Source of the DNA: Paenalcaligenes sp050487225
GTDB taxonomy: Bacteria > Pseudomonadota > Gammaproteobacteria > Burkholderiales > Burkholderiaceae_B
Direction of reading: 5' to 3'
Length of the DNA: 64,000 bases
Assembly (NCBI RefSeq): GCF_050487225.1
Contig: NZ_JBKQGY010000001.1
Coordinates: 434,001-498,000, forward strand
Position numbers and translations under genes: made by a program. Positions 34,755 to 43,868 of the stretch are shown piece by piece (position 1 is the stretch's first letter; every line of letters begins with the position of its first letter). Below the pieces are notes generated by a model that did no database searches, had not been told where the DNA came from, and saw only the letters and a program-made list of their open reading frames with translations.

Positions 34755-35525
34755 GTGAATAAAGAAAGCCTAGAGCAGCTAATTGCTAGTCATCCAACCT
34801 TGATTGAACATGCCAATTTTGTACGCGGTATGGTGCGCCCTAGTGTGCGTATTACCCTTACTAAAGAGGCGGCTAGTGGCATACAAAGCCAATTTGGTGG
34901 TTCGCCTATGGTGCCCAGTGGTTTTCAGTGGCCAGAGCATGATGTGGGGCTGTATTACTTTTTAGGTCAAATCAACTTTTCAGAAATAGAAAACAGGCCT
35001 GACTCATTACCAGCCACAGGACTGCTGTCACTGTTTAATGCTGATTACAACCCCAGCTCTGACAGTGAGGAAGAGGTGTTTTGGGGTGAGGAAGGTTATG
35101 TGAAGGCATGGTATTTTGAGGATCTTGATAGTTTGACGCCGATGCGGGCGCCGCATGGTAGAGAAGTACCAGAGAAAAGGATCACATTGATTGGTGAGCT
35201 GGATATTCCACGTCACGAAGATATGTTAGAAGGTTGTCCCTTTGAGCCGGAGATTCTTGAGGATTTAGTAAACATAGAGGGAGAACTACCCGGTCCCTCG
35301 GCAGCAGTAGGGATTCTGGCAACAGATTACCTACTGGGCTATCCCTCGTATTACAGCCTTGGCTATAACCCTACGCCTGGGCCTGAATGGGTGTCTTTAC
35401 TGACAATAGATTCATACGAGGCATTTAATTGGTGTTGGCAAGATGGTGCTAAGTTGATGGTGTTTATAGAGCAAGACAAGCTGTTGGCACGAGACTTTAG
35501 CAATCTATTATGTGATGCTGGTTAG
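34755..35525 (+). CDS. DUF1963 (YwqG-like) protein
   Basis: 256 aa soluble acidic protein. Family landmarks: FGGSPMVPSGFQWPEHDVGLYYFLGQINFSEI, LLSLFNADYN, HQ-free central acidic part, and a C-terminal WVSLLTIDSYEAFNWCWQDGAKLMVFIEQDKLLARDFS. This layout matches DUF1963/YwqG proteins, which have no established function. GTG start at 34755, no clear ribosome binding site. Members are often scattered singly, as here. No function is inferred. Confidence 0.75.
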   Translation: MNKESLEQLIASHPTLIEHANFVRGMVRPSVRITLTKEAASGIQSQFGGSPMVPSGFQWPEHDVGLYYFLGQINFSEIENRPDSLPATGLLSLFNADYNPSSDSEEEVFWGEEGYVKAWYFEDLDSLTPMRAPHGREVPEKRITLIGELDIPRHEDMLEGCPFEPEILEDLVNIEGELPGPSAAVGILATDYLLGYPSYYSLGYNPTPGPEWVSLLTIDSYEAFNWCWQDGAKLMVFIEQDKLLARDFSNLLCDAG

Positions 35526-35659
35526 GTAACGTAGCGGCACTGTAGGTCGTGTGCGCCGCACTGGTCATAGAGGGCAAACCGGGCAGGGTTTGCTAAAAGC
35601 GCTTATGATTCAGGGCGGGCGTCTAAAGACGTGGTCGGTCAAGCTAGGAAGTGAAGGTC

Positions 35660-36457
35660 ATGAACCAAGAACAAGAATGGGAAGACGATAGTCTGTACGA
35701 CGAAGATGATGTGACGATGTCAGAAAGTGATGGCATCCGTTATTTGCACTTTGGAACGGAATGGATTCAAGGTGCGATGCGCATGTCTAAACCACATGAT
35801 TTGGTATTGGCGTACACACAGCAAATGATGACGTGGTTGTTGTTTCATGAACCACACGAGTCGGATCGTATTGCCATGCTGGGTTTGGGGGCAGGTTCGC
35901 TACTGCGATATTGCTTAAAGCAAACGCCTTCTCACTGTGTCACGGTAGAGATCAACCCTCAGGTCACAGCGATGTGTCGTGCTTTCTTCCGACTGCCAGA
36001 TCATGTGCGATCAGAAATTGTTCATGAGGATGCCGCTGAGTGGGTAGAAGACGCAGATAATCATAATCAGCATGCTGTATTGATGGTGGATTTGTACGAT
36101 GCCGCTGCGCAAGGGCCGGTGTGCTCATCTGTGGAGTTTTACGAAGGCTGTAAGCAATGCTTAGACCAAGATGGCATTATGGTGGTGAATTTGTTCGGTT
36201 CACACCCCAGTTTTGAGTTAAACCTGCGCAATATACGTCAGGTATTTACTGAGCAGGTTTTGGTATTACCGGAAATTGATGAAGGCAATACCATCGTGGT
36301 GGCGTTCAAAGGGCGCGGTTTAGAAACTACCACGCAACAGCTATTAGATAGAGCAGAGTCTGTGCAAAGCCGTTATAAGTTGGAAGCGCGTCGCTGGGCA
36401 AAGTCGCTTTTGGCTACACGGCCAGTAGATACTGCGTTTACAATTAGTGAAATCTAG
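35660..36457 (+). CDS. Spermidine-synthase-like methyltransferase-fold protein
   Basis: 265 aa. Very acidic N-terminus (QEQEWEDDSLYDEDD), then the spermidine synthase-like Rossmann core: IAMLGLGAGSLLRYCLK (nucleotide loop), CVTVEINPQVTAMCRAFF and AVLMVDLYDAAAQGP in place of the usual catalytic DGTD/DxxD. Because those catalytic residues look altered and no speD is nearby, true aminopropyltransferase activity is doubtful. GTG at 35651 is in frame, but the ATG at 35660 is preferred. It stands alone, ending in a probable terminator. Confidence 0.75.
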   Translation: MNQEQEWEDDSLYDEDDVTMSESDGIRYLHFGTEWIQGAMRMSKPHDLVLAYTQQMMTWLLFHEPHESDRIAMLGLGAGSLLRYCLKQTPSHCVTVEINPQVTAMCRAFFRLPDHVRSEIVHEDAAEWVEDADNHNQHAVLMVDLYDAAAQGPVCSSVEFYEGCKQCLDQDGIMVVNLFGSHPSFELNLRNIRQVFTEQVLVLPEIDEGNTIVVAFKGRGLETTTQQLLDRAESVQSRYKLEARRWAKSLLATRPVDTAFTISEI

Positions 36458-36482
36458 CAGGGAAATTCACTAGAGTTTTTTT
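36445..36482 (+). terminator. Probable terminator overlapping the end of the spermidine-synthase-like gene
   Basis: TAGTGAA (36445-36451) pairs with TTCACTA (36466-36472) around a 14-base loop, followed by GAG and seven T. The stem is short and begins inside the coding region. Confidence 0.45.
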
Positions 36483-36544
36483 CAGGCCTGTAGTTCAGAC
36501 TACTCGTTGTCTGGTTTATTGATTCTTTTTTCCAGGAGCTTCGA

Positions 36545-37513
36545 ATGAAGTTAAGAAATACAACGGCACTTCTGGCCAGCGTTCTGGCTGGTATCAGCAT
36601 GATGGGTGCGAGTGTGGTAGGGGCGCAAACGGTTTCTGTGTCCTCCATCGTTGAGCACCCTGCGCTGGATTCTATCCGCGATGGCGTGAAACAGGCTCTG
36701 GAAGAGGCTGGTTATACCGAAGCTAATGGTCTGAAATGGCAGTTTCAAACCGCTCAGGGTAATACCGCGATTGCCTCGCAAATTGCCAAAAAATTCGTAG
36801 GTGATAATTCGGATGTGATCGTGGCCATCTCTACGCCGTCTGCACAAGCAGCGGTAGCAGCCACTAAATCTATCCCTATTGTGTACTCGGCTGTGACCGA
36901 TCCTGTTGCCGCACAACTGGTTCCTTCGTTTGATGCGAGTGGCACCAACGTGACAGGTATGTCCGATGCATTGGCATTGGAAAAGCAGGTGGAGCTGATT
37001 AAACGCATCGTGCCTGACGCTCAAAACGTAGGTATGGTGTACAACCCAGGTGAGGCCAACTCTGTGGTGGTGGTAGAGCGCATGCGTGAACTGCTGTCTG
37101 AGCAAGGCATGAACTTGGTAGAGGCTACAGCAGCTCGTACCGTAGACGTACGTGCGGCAGGTAGCAGCTTGATTGGCAAAGTAGATGTGTTCTACACCAA
37201 TACCGATAACAACGTTGTGTCGGCATACGAAGCGCTGGTGAAAGTGGCTAACGATGCCAAAATCCCTTTGATCGCTTCCGACACAGGAAGTGTTGAACGT
37301 GGCGCCATTGCGGCATTGGGCGTGAACTACTTCAATCTGGGTAAACAAACGGGCGACAAAGTGGTGCGTATTCTTAAAGGTGAGAAGCCAGGCGATATTG
37401 CTTCCTCAACCAGTGAGAACTTGGAGTTGTTCGTCAATCCAGGTGCAGCCGCTAAACAAGGTTTGACCTTAGATGATGCATTCATCAAGTCAGCTACTAC
37501 CATCGTTGAGTAA
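36545..37513 (+). CDS. ABC importer substrate-binding protein (TrpX-like, ABC_sub_bind family)
   Basis: 322 aa. Signal peptide about 1-27 (MKLRNTTALLASVLAGISMM...VVGAQ). Type 1 periplasmic fold: VSVSSIVEHPALDSIRDGVKQALEEAGY, STPSAQAAVAATKSIPIVYSAVTDPVAAQLV, NVGMVYNPGEANSVVVVERM, PLIASDTGSVERGAIAALGVNYFNLG. This is the PF04392 type found beside a BPD_transp_2 permease, as in TrpXYZ of Gram-positives, where tryptophan is the substrate. Here the ligand is unknown. CAGGAG precedes the ATG. Confidence 0.86.
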   Translation: MKLRNTTALLASVLAGISMMGASVVGAQTVSVSSIVEHPALDSIRDGVKQALEEAGYTEANGLKWQFQTAQGNTAIASQIAKKFVGDNSDVIVAISTPSAQAAVAATKSIPIVYSAVTDPVAAQLVPSFDASGTNVTGMSDALALEKQVELIKRIVPDAQNVGMVYNPGEANSVVVVERMRELLSEQGMNLVEATAARTVDVRAAGSSLIGKVDVFYTNTDNNVVSAYEALVKVANDAKIPLIASDTGSVERGAIAALGVNYFNLGKQTGDKVVRILKGEKPGDIASSTSENLELFVNPGAAAKQGLTLDDAFIKSATTIVE

Positions 37514-37527
37514 CTTTTAATCACGCT

Positions 37528-37552
37528 AGCGGTGCCCTAAACAGGCACCGCT
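37528..37552 (+). promoter_or_regulatory. Intercistronic stem-loop between binding-protein and permease genes
   Basis: Perfect 9-bp stem AGCGGTGCC / GGCACCGCT with a 7-base loop, followed by TATTCTTG rather than a T-run. Such hairpins often protect upstream mRNA or partly stop transcription so that the binding protein is made in excess. Confidence 0.6.
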
Positions 37553-37571
37553 TATTCTTGTCTGACTACGC

Positions 37572-38465
37572 ATGTCCTTATATTCTCTGTGGGGCGCTCT
37601 GGAAATCGGCCTAATTTTCGGTCTGGTTGCATTGGGAGTGCTGATCTCGTTTCGTATTCTTCGTTTTCCCGACTTAACCGTTGATGGCAGTTTCCCTCTT
37701 GGGGGCGCCTGTGCGGCAGTGCTGATTAGCCAAGGGGTAGATCCATTTATTTCTACGTTTGTGGCTATGTGCGCTGGCGCTCTGGCGGGGATGATTACAG
37801 GCTGGTTAAACGTACGACTGAAGATCATGGATCTGCTGGCCAGTATTTTGATGATGACGGCGTTGTACTCCATTAACTTGCGCGTGATGGGTAGACCTAA
37901 CGTTCCGTTAATTAACGACGATACTGTCTTCACGATTTTGCAGCCTGCAGGTTGGTCAGACGACTACATTTTCCGTCCATTATTGTTGGTGTTGATTGTG
38001 ATCATCGCCAAGCTGCTGTTGGATTGGTTTTTCTCTACCCAAAAAGGCTTGGGTATGCGCGCGACCGGCTCTAACCCACGTATGGCGAGAGCACAGGGCG
38101 TAGCAACAGGTGGCATGATTTTGTTGGGTATGGCGATCTCCAACGCCTTGGTAGCGTTAGCGGGCGCATTGTTCGCGCAGTCACAGGGCGGTGCTGATAT
38201 CTCTATGGGTATTGGGACCATCGTGATTGGTCTGGCGGCCGTGATCGTGGGTGAGAGCATCTTGCCATCGCGCCGTTTGGTGTGGGCAACGTTGGCGGTG
38301 ATTCTAGGCGCGATCCTGTATCGCTTCTTTATTGCGCTGGCGCTAAATGCAGACTTTATTGGCCTGCAAGCGCAGGATCTGAACTTGGTGACGGCACTTC
38401 TGGTAACCATCGCCTTGGTGATCCCGCTGTTGAAGAAACGTAAAAAAGCTATTCGTAAGTCGTAG
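37572..38465 (+). CDS. ABC importer permease (TrpY-like)
   Basis: 297 aa with about eight to nine hydrophobic segments. LGALEIGLIFGLVALGVLISFRILRFPDLTVDGSFPLGGA is the family start, and GLGMRATGSNPRMARAQGVATGGMILLGMAISNALVALAGALFAQ is the ATPase-coupling loop. Belongs to the BPD_transp_2 family. Partner of the flanking binding protein and ATPase, 17 bp before the latter. Confidence 0.87.
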   Translation: MSLYSLWGALEIGLIFGLVALGVLISFRILRFPDLTVDGSFPLGGACAAVLISQGVDPFISTFVAMCAGALAGMITGWLNVRLKIMDLLASILMMTALYSINLRVMGRPNVPLINDDTVFTILQPAGWSDDYIFRPLLLVLIVIIAKLLLDWFFSTQKGLGMRATGSNPRMARAQGVATGGMILLGMAISNALVALAGALFAQSQGGADISMGIGTIVIGLAAVIVGESILPSRRLVWATLAVILGAILYRFFIALALNADFIGLQAQDLNLVTALLVTIALVIPLLKKRKKAIRKS

Positions 38466-38482
38466 TACTAAAGGGAAGAGTC

Positions 38483-39277
38483 ATGCTTGAAGCAAAAAAC
38501 CTGCAATTAACTTTTAACCCTGGTACTCCGATTGAAACCCGTGCGTTGCGCGGAGCGTCGCTGACTATTCCTAGCGGTCAGTTTGTGACGGTGATTGGTT
38601 CTAATGGCGCTGGTAAGTCCACATTTTTGAATGCGGTATCCGGCGATCAGGGAGTAGACGATGGTCAGATTCTTATAGACGGTAAGGATGTGACTCGACT
38701 ACCCGTATGGAAACGTGCCGATATGGTGGCCCGCGTATTCCAGGATCCTATGGCGGGTACGTGTGAAGACTTAACCATTGAAGAGAATATGGCCTTGGCT
38801 TCTAGACGAGGTCTAGGCCGTAGTTTATCGCGTGCGGTGCAGTTAAGTATGCGAGACGAATTTAAAACCAAACTGGAAACACTAGGGTTGGGTTTAGAGA
38901 ATCGTCTGACGGATCGTATTGGGCTGTTATCGGGTGGCCAACGGCAAGCGGTAAGTTTGCTGATGGCGGCGTTACGTCCTTCGCGTATTCTGCTGCTGGA
39001 CGAGCATACGGCTGCTTTGGACCCACGCACAGCCGATTTCGTGTTGGAGCTTACTGCACGCATCGTAGAAGAGGGCAAACTCACTACGATGATGGTCACG
39101 CATAGTATGCGTCAGGCCTTGGATGTGGGGGATAGAACCGTGATGTTGCACCAAGGGCAAGTGGTGTTAGATGTGAGTGGTGACGAGCGCAAAGGCATGG
39201 AGGTGACAGATCTGCTTCATATGTTTGAAAAAGTGCGCGGGGAAAAAATCACTGATGACGCTTTGCTTCTAGGGTGA
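38483..39277 (+). CDS. ABC importer ATP-binding protein (TrpZ-like)
   Basis: 264 aa. Walker A GSNGAGKSTFLNAVSG, Q-loop RVFQDPMAGTCEDLTIEENMALA, signature LLSGGQRQAVSLLMAAL, Walker B ILLLDEHTAALDP, switch His in TMMVTHSMRQALDVGD. AGGGAAGAG precedes the ATG at 38483. It energises uptake by the permease encoded just upstream. Last gene of the three-gene unit. Confidence 0.88.
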   Translation: MLEAKNLQLTFNPGTPIETRALRGASLTIPSGQFVTVIGSNGAGKSTFLNAVSGDQGVDDGQILIDGKDVTRLPVWKRADMVARVFQDPMAGTCEDLTIEENMALASRRGLGRSLSRAVQLSMRDEFKTKLETLGLGLENRLTDRIGLLSGGQRQAVSLLMAALRPSRILLLDEHTAALDPRTADFVLELTARIVEEGKLTTMMVTHSMRQALDVGDRTVMLHQGQVVLDVSGDERKGMEVTDLLHMFEKVRGEKITDDALLLG

Positions 39278-39308
39278 TGGGTTAAATATTTGTTGCAAAA
39301 GACCCTAT

Positions 39309-39328
39309 ACGACTGTGTGGTCGTTTTT
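39309..39328 (+). terminator. Weak terminator after the ABC importer operon
   Basis: ACGAC-TGTGTG-GTCGT with a following T-run (GTCGTTTTTG). The stem is only 5 bp. A second small repeat GTTTTT-GTG-AAAAAC follows and overlaps the next promoter. Confidence 0.4.
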
Positions 39329-39355
39329 GTGAAAAACACATAATCCATATATACT
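39327..39355 (+). promoter_or_regulatory. Candidate promoter of the RND efflux operon
   Basis: TTGTGA (39327-39332), 17 bp spacer, TATACT (39350-39355), about 70 bp before the start of the membrane fusion gene. Reasonable sigma-70 match; no operator was recognised next to it. Confidence 0.45.
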
Positions 39356-39423
39356 TTACGTCTCACTGTCCACGTCTACTGGCGCGGTGTGTCTTATAGT
39401 CTATTGAGATTCAGGAGTTTTTC

Positions 39424-40680
39424 ATGCTGAAATCCCGCCCTAAGGCGTGGCGTCCGCTACGAGTATTGTTCTTAACTAGTGTGGTTCTGCTTGCAGCGTG
39501 CGGCGACAAAAGTCCGCAACAGCAAGCCGGAGGCGGCATGAAGGTTCCTGTCAGCGTCGTTACGGTGAGCACTGCACCGACGGCGCTGTATCAGGACTTA
39601 CCAGGCCGTGTGGAGGCCATCAAAGAGGCCCAAATCCGTGCTCGAGTAACTGGTATTCTTGAAGAGATTAACTTCAAGCAAGGTACGGACGTTACGGAAG
39701 GTCAGCACCTGTTTAGTATTGATCCTGACACCTACCAAGCGTTGCGTGACCAAGCTGCTGCACAATTGCAAAATGCGCAAGCCGACGCAAAAGCCGCGGC
39801 TTCATTAGCACAGCGCTACCAGATCCTGATCAAAGAAAACGCAGTGAGTCGTCAAGAGTACGACAATGCCATGGCGCGTAATGCGCAAGCACAAGCTGCC
39901 ATTGCTGCTGCACAAGCAAACCTGAAGACAGCCGAAATCAACCTGGGCTACACCAAAGTAACATCCCCCATCAACGGTCGCATTGGTAAAGCCATTGTGA
40001 CTGAAGGTGCTTTGGTGAATGCGACCGAAGGTACGCAATTGGCAGTGGTTCAGCAGTTGGACCGCGTGTATGTCGATATTCGTCGTCCTGCGAGCGAGTT
40101 GATGTCTTTGCGTAATGCGATGGCTGCCGGTGAGCTGACTCAAGATGCTGAAGGCGCCAAAGTTACTGCCTTGTTTGATGACAATACTCAATACGACCAA
40201 TCAGGCGAACTCTTGTTCTCCGGTGTGTCGGTAGACCCATCAACAGGCCAAATCAATCTGCGCGCTGAGTTCTCTAACCCTGACAATATTTTGCTGCCAG
40301 GTATGTTCGTTCGTGTACGTTTGCAAAACGGGATAGATGAGAAAGCTATCTTGGTGCCAACACAAGCGATTCAGTACTCCAACGGCGGTGCAACCTCTGT
40401 GTTTGTGGTTAAAGAGGGTGTAGTTGCTGCAGTACCTGTGAAAGTAGGTACTACATATGGTGACAAAATTTTGGTGAATACAGGTTTGGCAGAAGGTGAT
40501 GAGTTGATCGTTGCTGGCTTCCAGAAAATTGGTCCGGGCGTACCTGTACAGCCCACTCCTTGGAAATCTGGCCCAACAAGCACCGAAAATGCAGAAGAGT
40601 CTGCTGAAGCCGCTGAACCAGCAAAAGATGAGAGTGCTGAGCAAGCTCAAGGCCAAGACGCAGCTAAAGCAAGCGAGTAA
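39424..40680 (+). CDS. RND efflux membrane fusion lipoprotein (AcrA/MexA-like)
   Basis: 418 aa. Lipobox LLAAC near residue 25 of the signal. Family elements: LYQDLPGRVEAIKEAQIRARVTGILEEINFKQGTDVTEGQHLFSIDPDTYQ (beta-barrel and lipoyl parts), a long alpha-hairpin rich in Ala/Gln, LGYTKVTSPINGRIGKAIVTEGALV and PTQAIQYSNGGATSVFVV. The C-terminus is an acidic Ala/Glu-rich tail, longer than in MexA. It links the inner-membrane pump to the outer-membrane channel. AGGAG precedes the ATG. No TetR-type regulator is adjacent. Confidence 0.92.
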   Translation: MLKSRPKAWRPLRVLFLTSVVLLAACGDKSPQQQAGGGMKVPVSVVTVSTAPTALYQDLPGRVEAIKEAQIRARVTGILEEINFKQGTDVTEGQHLFSIDPDTYQALRDQAAAQLQNAQADAKAAASLAQRYQILIKENAVSRQEYDNAMARNAQAQAAIAAAQANLKTAEINLGYTKVTSPINGRIGKAIVTEGALVNATEGTQLAVVQQLDRVYVDIRRPASELMSLRNAMAAGELTQDAEGAKVTALFDDNTQYDQSGELLFSGVSVDPSTGQINLRAEFSNPDNILLPGMFVRVRLQNGIDEKAILVPTQAIQYSNGGATSVFVVKEGVVAAVPVKVGTTYGDKILVNTGLAEGDELIVAGFQKIGPGVPVQPTPWKSGPTSTENAEESAEAAEPAKDESAEQAQGQDAAKASE

Positions 40681-40685
40681 AGTTT

Positions 40686-43600
40686 ATGCCACAGTTTTTT
40701 ATTGAACGCCCCATTTTCGCATGGGTGGTCGCGCTAGGGATCACTCTGCTCGGGCTATTGTCGCTACCGCTGATGCCGGTTGCGCAGTACCCGGATGTCG
40801 CGCCACCTTCTGTCACGATTAGTGCTACCTACCCAGGCGCCACAGCAGAAGACGTGGCCAGTAACGTTGCTAACGTTATTGAAAACGAACTGAACGGTGC
40901 CAAAGGTCTGCTGTACTACGAGTCGGTGAGTGACTCCTTTGGTCAAACCCAAATTACAGCTACCTTTAAACCAGGTACCGATCCTGACATGGCTCAGGTT
41001 GACGTACAGAACCGTATCTCCAACGTACAGGCAGCGTTGCCTACGGCGGTGGTGCAGCAAGGTTTGAAAGTAGAGCAGGGTAATGACAGCTTCTTGCTGG
41101 TGGTTACGTTGTCGTCGGAAGACGGTAGCATGGACCAAACAGAATTGGCTGATTACATTAAACGTAACGTACAAAACACCATTTCACGTGTACCGGGTGT
41201 AGGTAAGTTCCAGCTGTTTGCATCCGGTAAAGCGATGCGTATTTGGGTAGATCCCGAAAAGCTGGTGAGCTACAACCTGAGTATGGCAGAAGTAAACGCT
41301 GCCGTGTCTGCACAAAATAACCTGATTTCAGGTGGTATTTTGGGTGCTCCACCAAACCCAGACAGCCAGCGTGTTGCATCGCCTATTATCGTAAATGGTC
41401 AGTTGAGTACGCCTGAAGAGTTCAATAACATCATTCTGCGTGCAAACTTGGATGGTTCTTCGGTCAAAATGTCCGACATTGCTCGCGTCGAAGTGGGCTC
41501 TGATAACTACCAGTTTGGTGCTAGGCTGAACGGTAAAGCAACAGCAGCGTTTGCGGTGTCGTTAACACCGGATGCAAACGCGTTGGAAACGGCTGAAGGT
41601 ATTAAGTCGCAGATGAAAGAGCTCTCTGAGTTCTTCCCTGACCAAGTGAGCTATGCGATTCCTTACGATACCTCTCCCTACATTCAGACGTCGATTCAGC
41701 AGGTAGTTGAAACACTGCTAGAAGCGATGTTGCTGGTGTTTGTGGTGATGTACGTGTTCTTGCAGAACATTCGCTATACCGTCATTCCTGCACTGGTAGT
41801 ACCTGTCGCTATTCTGGGTTCGCTGGGTGTGATGAATGCCATGGGCTTCTCGGTGAACGTGTTAACCATGTTCGCGATGGTGCTGGTGATTGGTATTCTG
41901 GTGGATGATGCGATCGTGGTGGTTGAAAACGTCGAACGTATCATGGCGGAAGATGGCTTGTCTCCAAAAGAGGCAACGGAAAAAGCCATGCCGCAGATTA
42001 CTGGCGCGATTGTGGGTATTACGCTGGTTCTGACCGTGGTGTTCTTGCCGCTGGCCTTTATGTCCGGTTCGGTGGGGGTGATCTACAGACAGTTCTCAGT
42101 AGCGATGGCGGTGTCTATTGCGTTCTCGGCCTTCTTGGCTCTGAGCTTTACACCAGCACTATGTGCAACCATTTTGAAGCCAGTGCCTAAGGGTGAGCAT
42201 GGCAATAACCGTCGTGGTTTCTTTGGGCTGTTCAACCGTGGCTTTAACAAGCTGACAGACGGTTACGAAGGCGTTATTAAAGGCAGCTTGAAACGTACAG
42301 GCCGCATGATGCTGGTGTATCTGGCATTGGTTGTCGCGGTAGTGTTTATGTACATGCGTATGCCTACTGCCTTCTTGCCTGAAGAGGATCAAGGTTTTGC
42401 ATTTGCAAACATCGAATTGCCTGCTGGTTCTACCGCTAACCGTACGATGGATACCATCGAAGACGTAGAAGACTACTTCTTCAAACAGCCACAGGTAGAA
42501 AACCTAGTGACTGTACGTGGTTTCAGTTTTAACGGTAATGGTCTGAATGCGGCGTTGGCGTTCGTGACACTGAAAGATTTTAAAGATCGTAAAGGTCCAG
42601 AAAACTCAGCTCAAGCTGTAGCGGGCCGTGCAACGGGTGCGTTGTTGATGGGGTTGCCTGACTCTATCGTGTTCTCTATCGTTCCTCCTGCCATTATGTC
42701 GTTGGGTAACTCCACCGGTTTTGATGTGCGCTTGGAAGACCGTGCAGAGCTGGGTACCACTGCATTGCTGAATGCGACTCAAGAGTTGTTAGATAAGGCT
42801 GGACAAAGCCCGATCTTGAAAGACGTACGTTTGACAGGTTTGTCTCCAGGTCAGCAGTGGAAAGTGACCGTCGACCGTGAAAAAGCCGCGATTCAAGGTG
42901 TGGACTTTACTGAAGTTGCTAATTTGCTAAGCACCGCACTGGGCTCATCCTATCTGGGTAAATACACCAGCGAGGGTTGGGTGCAGAACGTGTGGGTACA
43001 GGCAGATGAACGTTTCCGTATGAACATCGAAAACGTGATGAGTCTGCAAGCGAAAAACAGTCAAGGTGAAATGGTACCGCTGCGTACTGTAGTGACCGCT
43101 GAGCCTATCAAAGGCCCAGTACAGATTGTTCGCTACAACAGTTACCCCGCAACACGTATCAGTGGTGGCGCTCAAGCAGGCTACACCAGTGGTGACGCGA
43201 TGGCTGAGATCGAACGTTTGATTTCTGAATTGCCACGTGGCTTTGGTTACGAGTGGACTGGTTTGTCCTATCAGGAAATTCAGGCTTCGGGTCAAAGTAT
43301 GATCTTGATGGGCTTGTCGGTACTGGTGGTGTTCATGGTGTTGGCGGCATTGTACGAAAGCTGGGCTATCCCGCTGTCTGTGATGTTGTCTGTACCGTTA
43401 GGGGTGCTGGGTTCGGTGCTGTTAACGAGTGCGATGGGCATGGCCAACGACGTGTACTTCCAGGTGGGTATTGTGACCATCATTGGTTTGGCGGCAAAGA
43501 ACGCGATTCTGATTGTGGAGTTTGCTAAAGATGCGGTTGCTCGAGGTGACGATCTGATCGAAGCCACGGTTGAAGCAGCGCGTCTACGTTTCCGCCCAAT

Positions 43601-43868
43601 TCTGATGACATCGTTTGCCTTTATTCTGGGTGTGGTACCTCTGGCGATTGCTAGTGGTGCGGGTGCAGCCAGTCAGAACGCCGTAGGTATTGGTGTGCTG
43701 GGTGGTATGTTGGCCGCTACACCATTGGCCGTACTGTTTGTGCCTACCTTCTTTGTAGTGATTCTGAAATTGTTTAAAACGCAGCCCAAGTTATTTGGTG
43801 CAGCAGCTGCAGCCGCAGCGGCAGAAAAAGCCGCACACGCTCAGCCTAGTACCGGGGAGCAAAAATGA
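40686..43868 (+). CDS. RND multidrug efflux pump (HAE1 family, AcrB/MexB-like)
   Basis: 1060 aa with the 12-TM RND plan: PIFAWVVALGITLLGLLSLPLMPVAQYPDVAPPSVTISATYPGA at the N-terminus, proton-relay Asp pair in GILVDDAIVVVENVERI, and NAILIVEFAKDAVARG in the second half. The periplasmic loops are of hydrophobic/amphiphilic drug type. A run of eight Ala precedes EKAAHAQ at the extreme C-terminus, perhaps from codon slippage. Overlaps the outer-membrane channel gene by 4 bp (ATGA), showing an operon. Specificity cannot be predicted. Confidence 0.95.
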   Translation: MPQFFIERPIFAWVVALGITLLGLLSLPLMPVAQYPDVAPPSVTISATYPGATAEDVASNVANVIENELNGAKGLLYYESVSDSFGQTQITATFKPGTDPDMAQVDVQNRISNVQAALPTAVVQQGLKVEQGNDSFLLVVTLSSEDGSMDQTELADYIKRNVQNTISRVPGVGKFQLFASGKAMRIWVDPEKLVSYNLSMAEVNAAVSAQNNLISGGILGAPPNPDSQRVASPIIVNGQLSTPEEFNNIILRANLDGSSVKMSDIARVEVGSDNYQFGARLNGKATAAFAVSLTPDANALETAEGIKSQMKELSEFFPDQVSYAIPYDTSPYIQTSIQQVVETLLEAMLLVFVVMYVFLQNIRYTVIPALVVPVAILGSLGVMNAMGFSVNVLTMFAMVLVIGILVDDAIVVVENVERIMAEDGLSPKEATEKAMPQITGAIVGITLVLTVVFLPLAFMSGSVGVIYRQFSVAMAVSIAFSAFLALSFTPALCATILKPVPKGEHGNNRRGFFGLFNRGFNKLTDGYEGVIKGSLKRTGRMMLVYLALVVAVVFMYMRMPTAFLPEEDQGFAFANIELPAGSTANRTMDTIEDVEDYFFKQPQVENLVTVRGFSFNGNGLNAALAFVTLKDFKDRKGPENSAQAVAGRATGALLMGLPDSIVFSIVPPAIMSLGNSTGFDVRLEDRAELGTTALLNATQELLDKAGQSPILKDVRLTGLSPGQQWKVTVDREKAAIQGVDFTEVANLLSTALGSSYLGKYTSEGWVQNVWVQADERFRMNIENVMSLQAKNSQGEMVPLRTVVTAEPIKGPVQIVRYNSYPATRISGGAQAGYTSGDAMAEIERLISELPRGFGYEWTGLSYQEIQASGQSMILMGLSVLVVFMVLAALYESWAIPLSVMLSVPLGVLGSVLLTSAMGMANDVYFQVGIVTIIGLAAKNAILIVEFAKDAVARGDDLIEATVEAARLRFRPILMTSFAFILGVVPLAIASGAGAASQNAVGIGVLGGMLAATPLAVLFVPTFFVVILKLFKTQPKLFGAAAAAAAAEKAAHAQPSTGEQK

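Noticed and set aside
35526..35659. Small RNA or terminator between the DUF1963 and spermidine-synthase-like genes
   Set aside because: GCAAACC-N6-GGTTTGC (35574-35593) and CGTCTAAAGACG are seen, but both are short, lack a T-run and have no promoter evidence.
36551..37348. 265-codon minus-strand frame opposite the TrpX-like gene
   Set aside because: Antisense shadow with Arg/Cys/His-rich, non-protein-like composition; the plus-strand gene has a clear signal peptide and fold.
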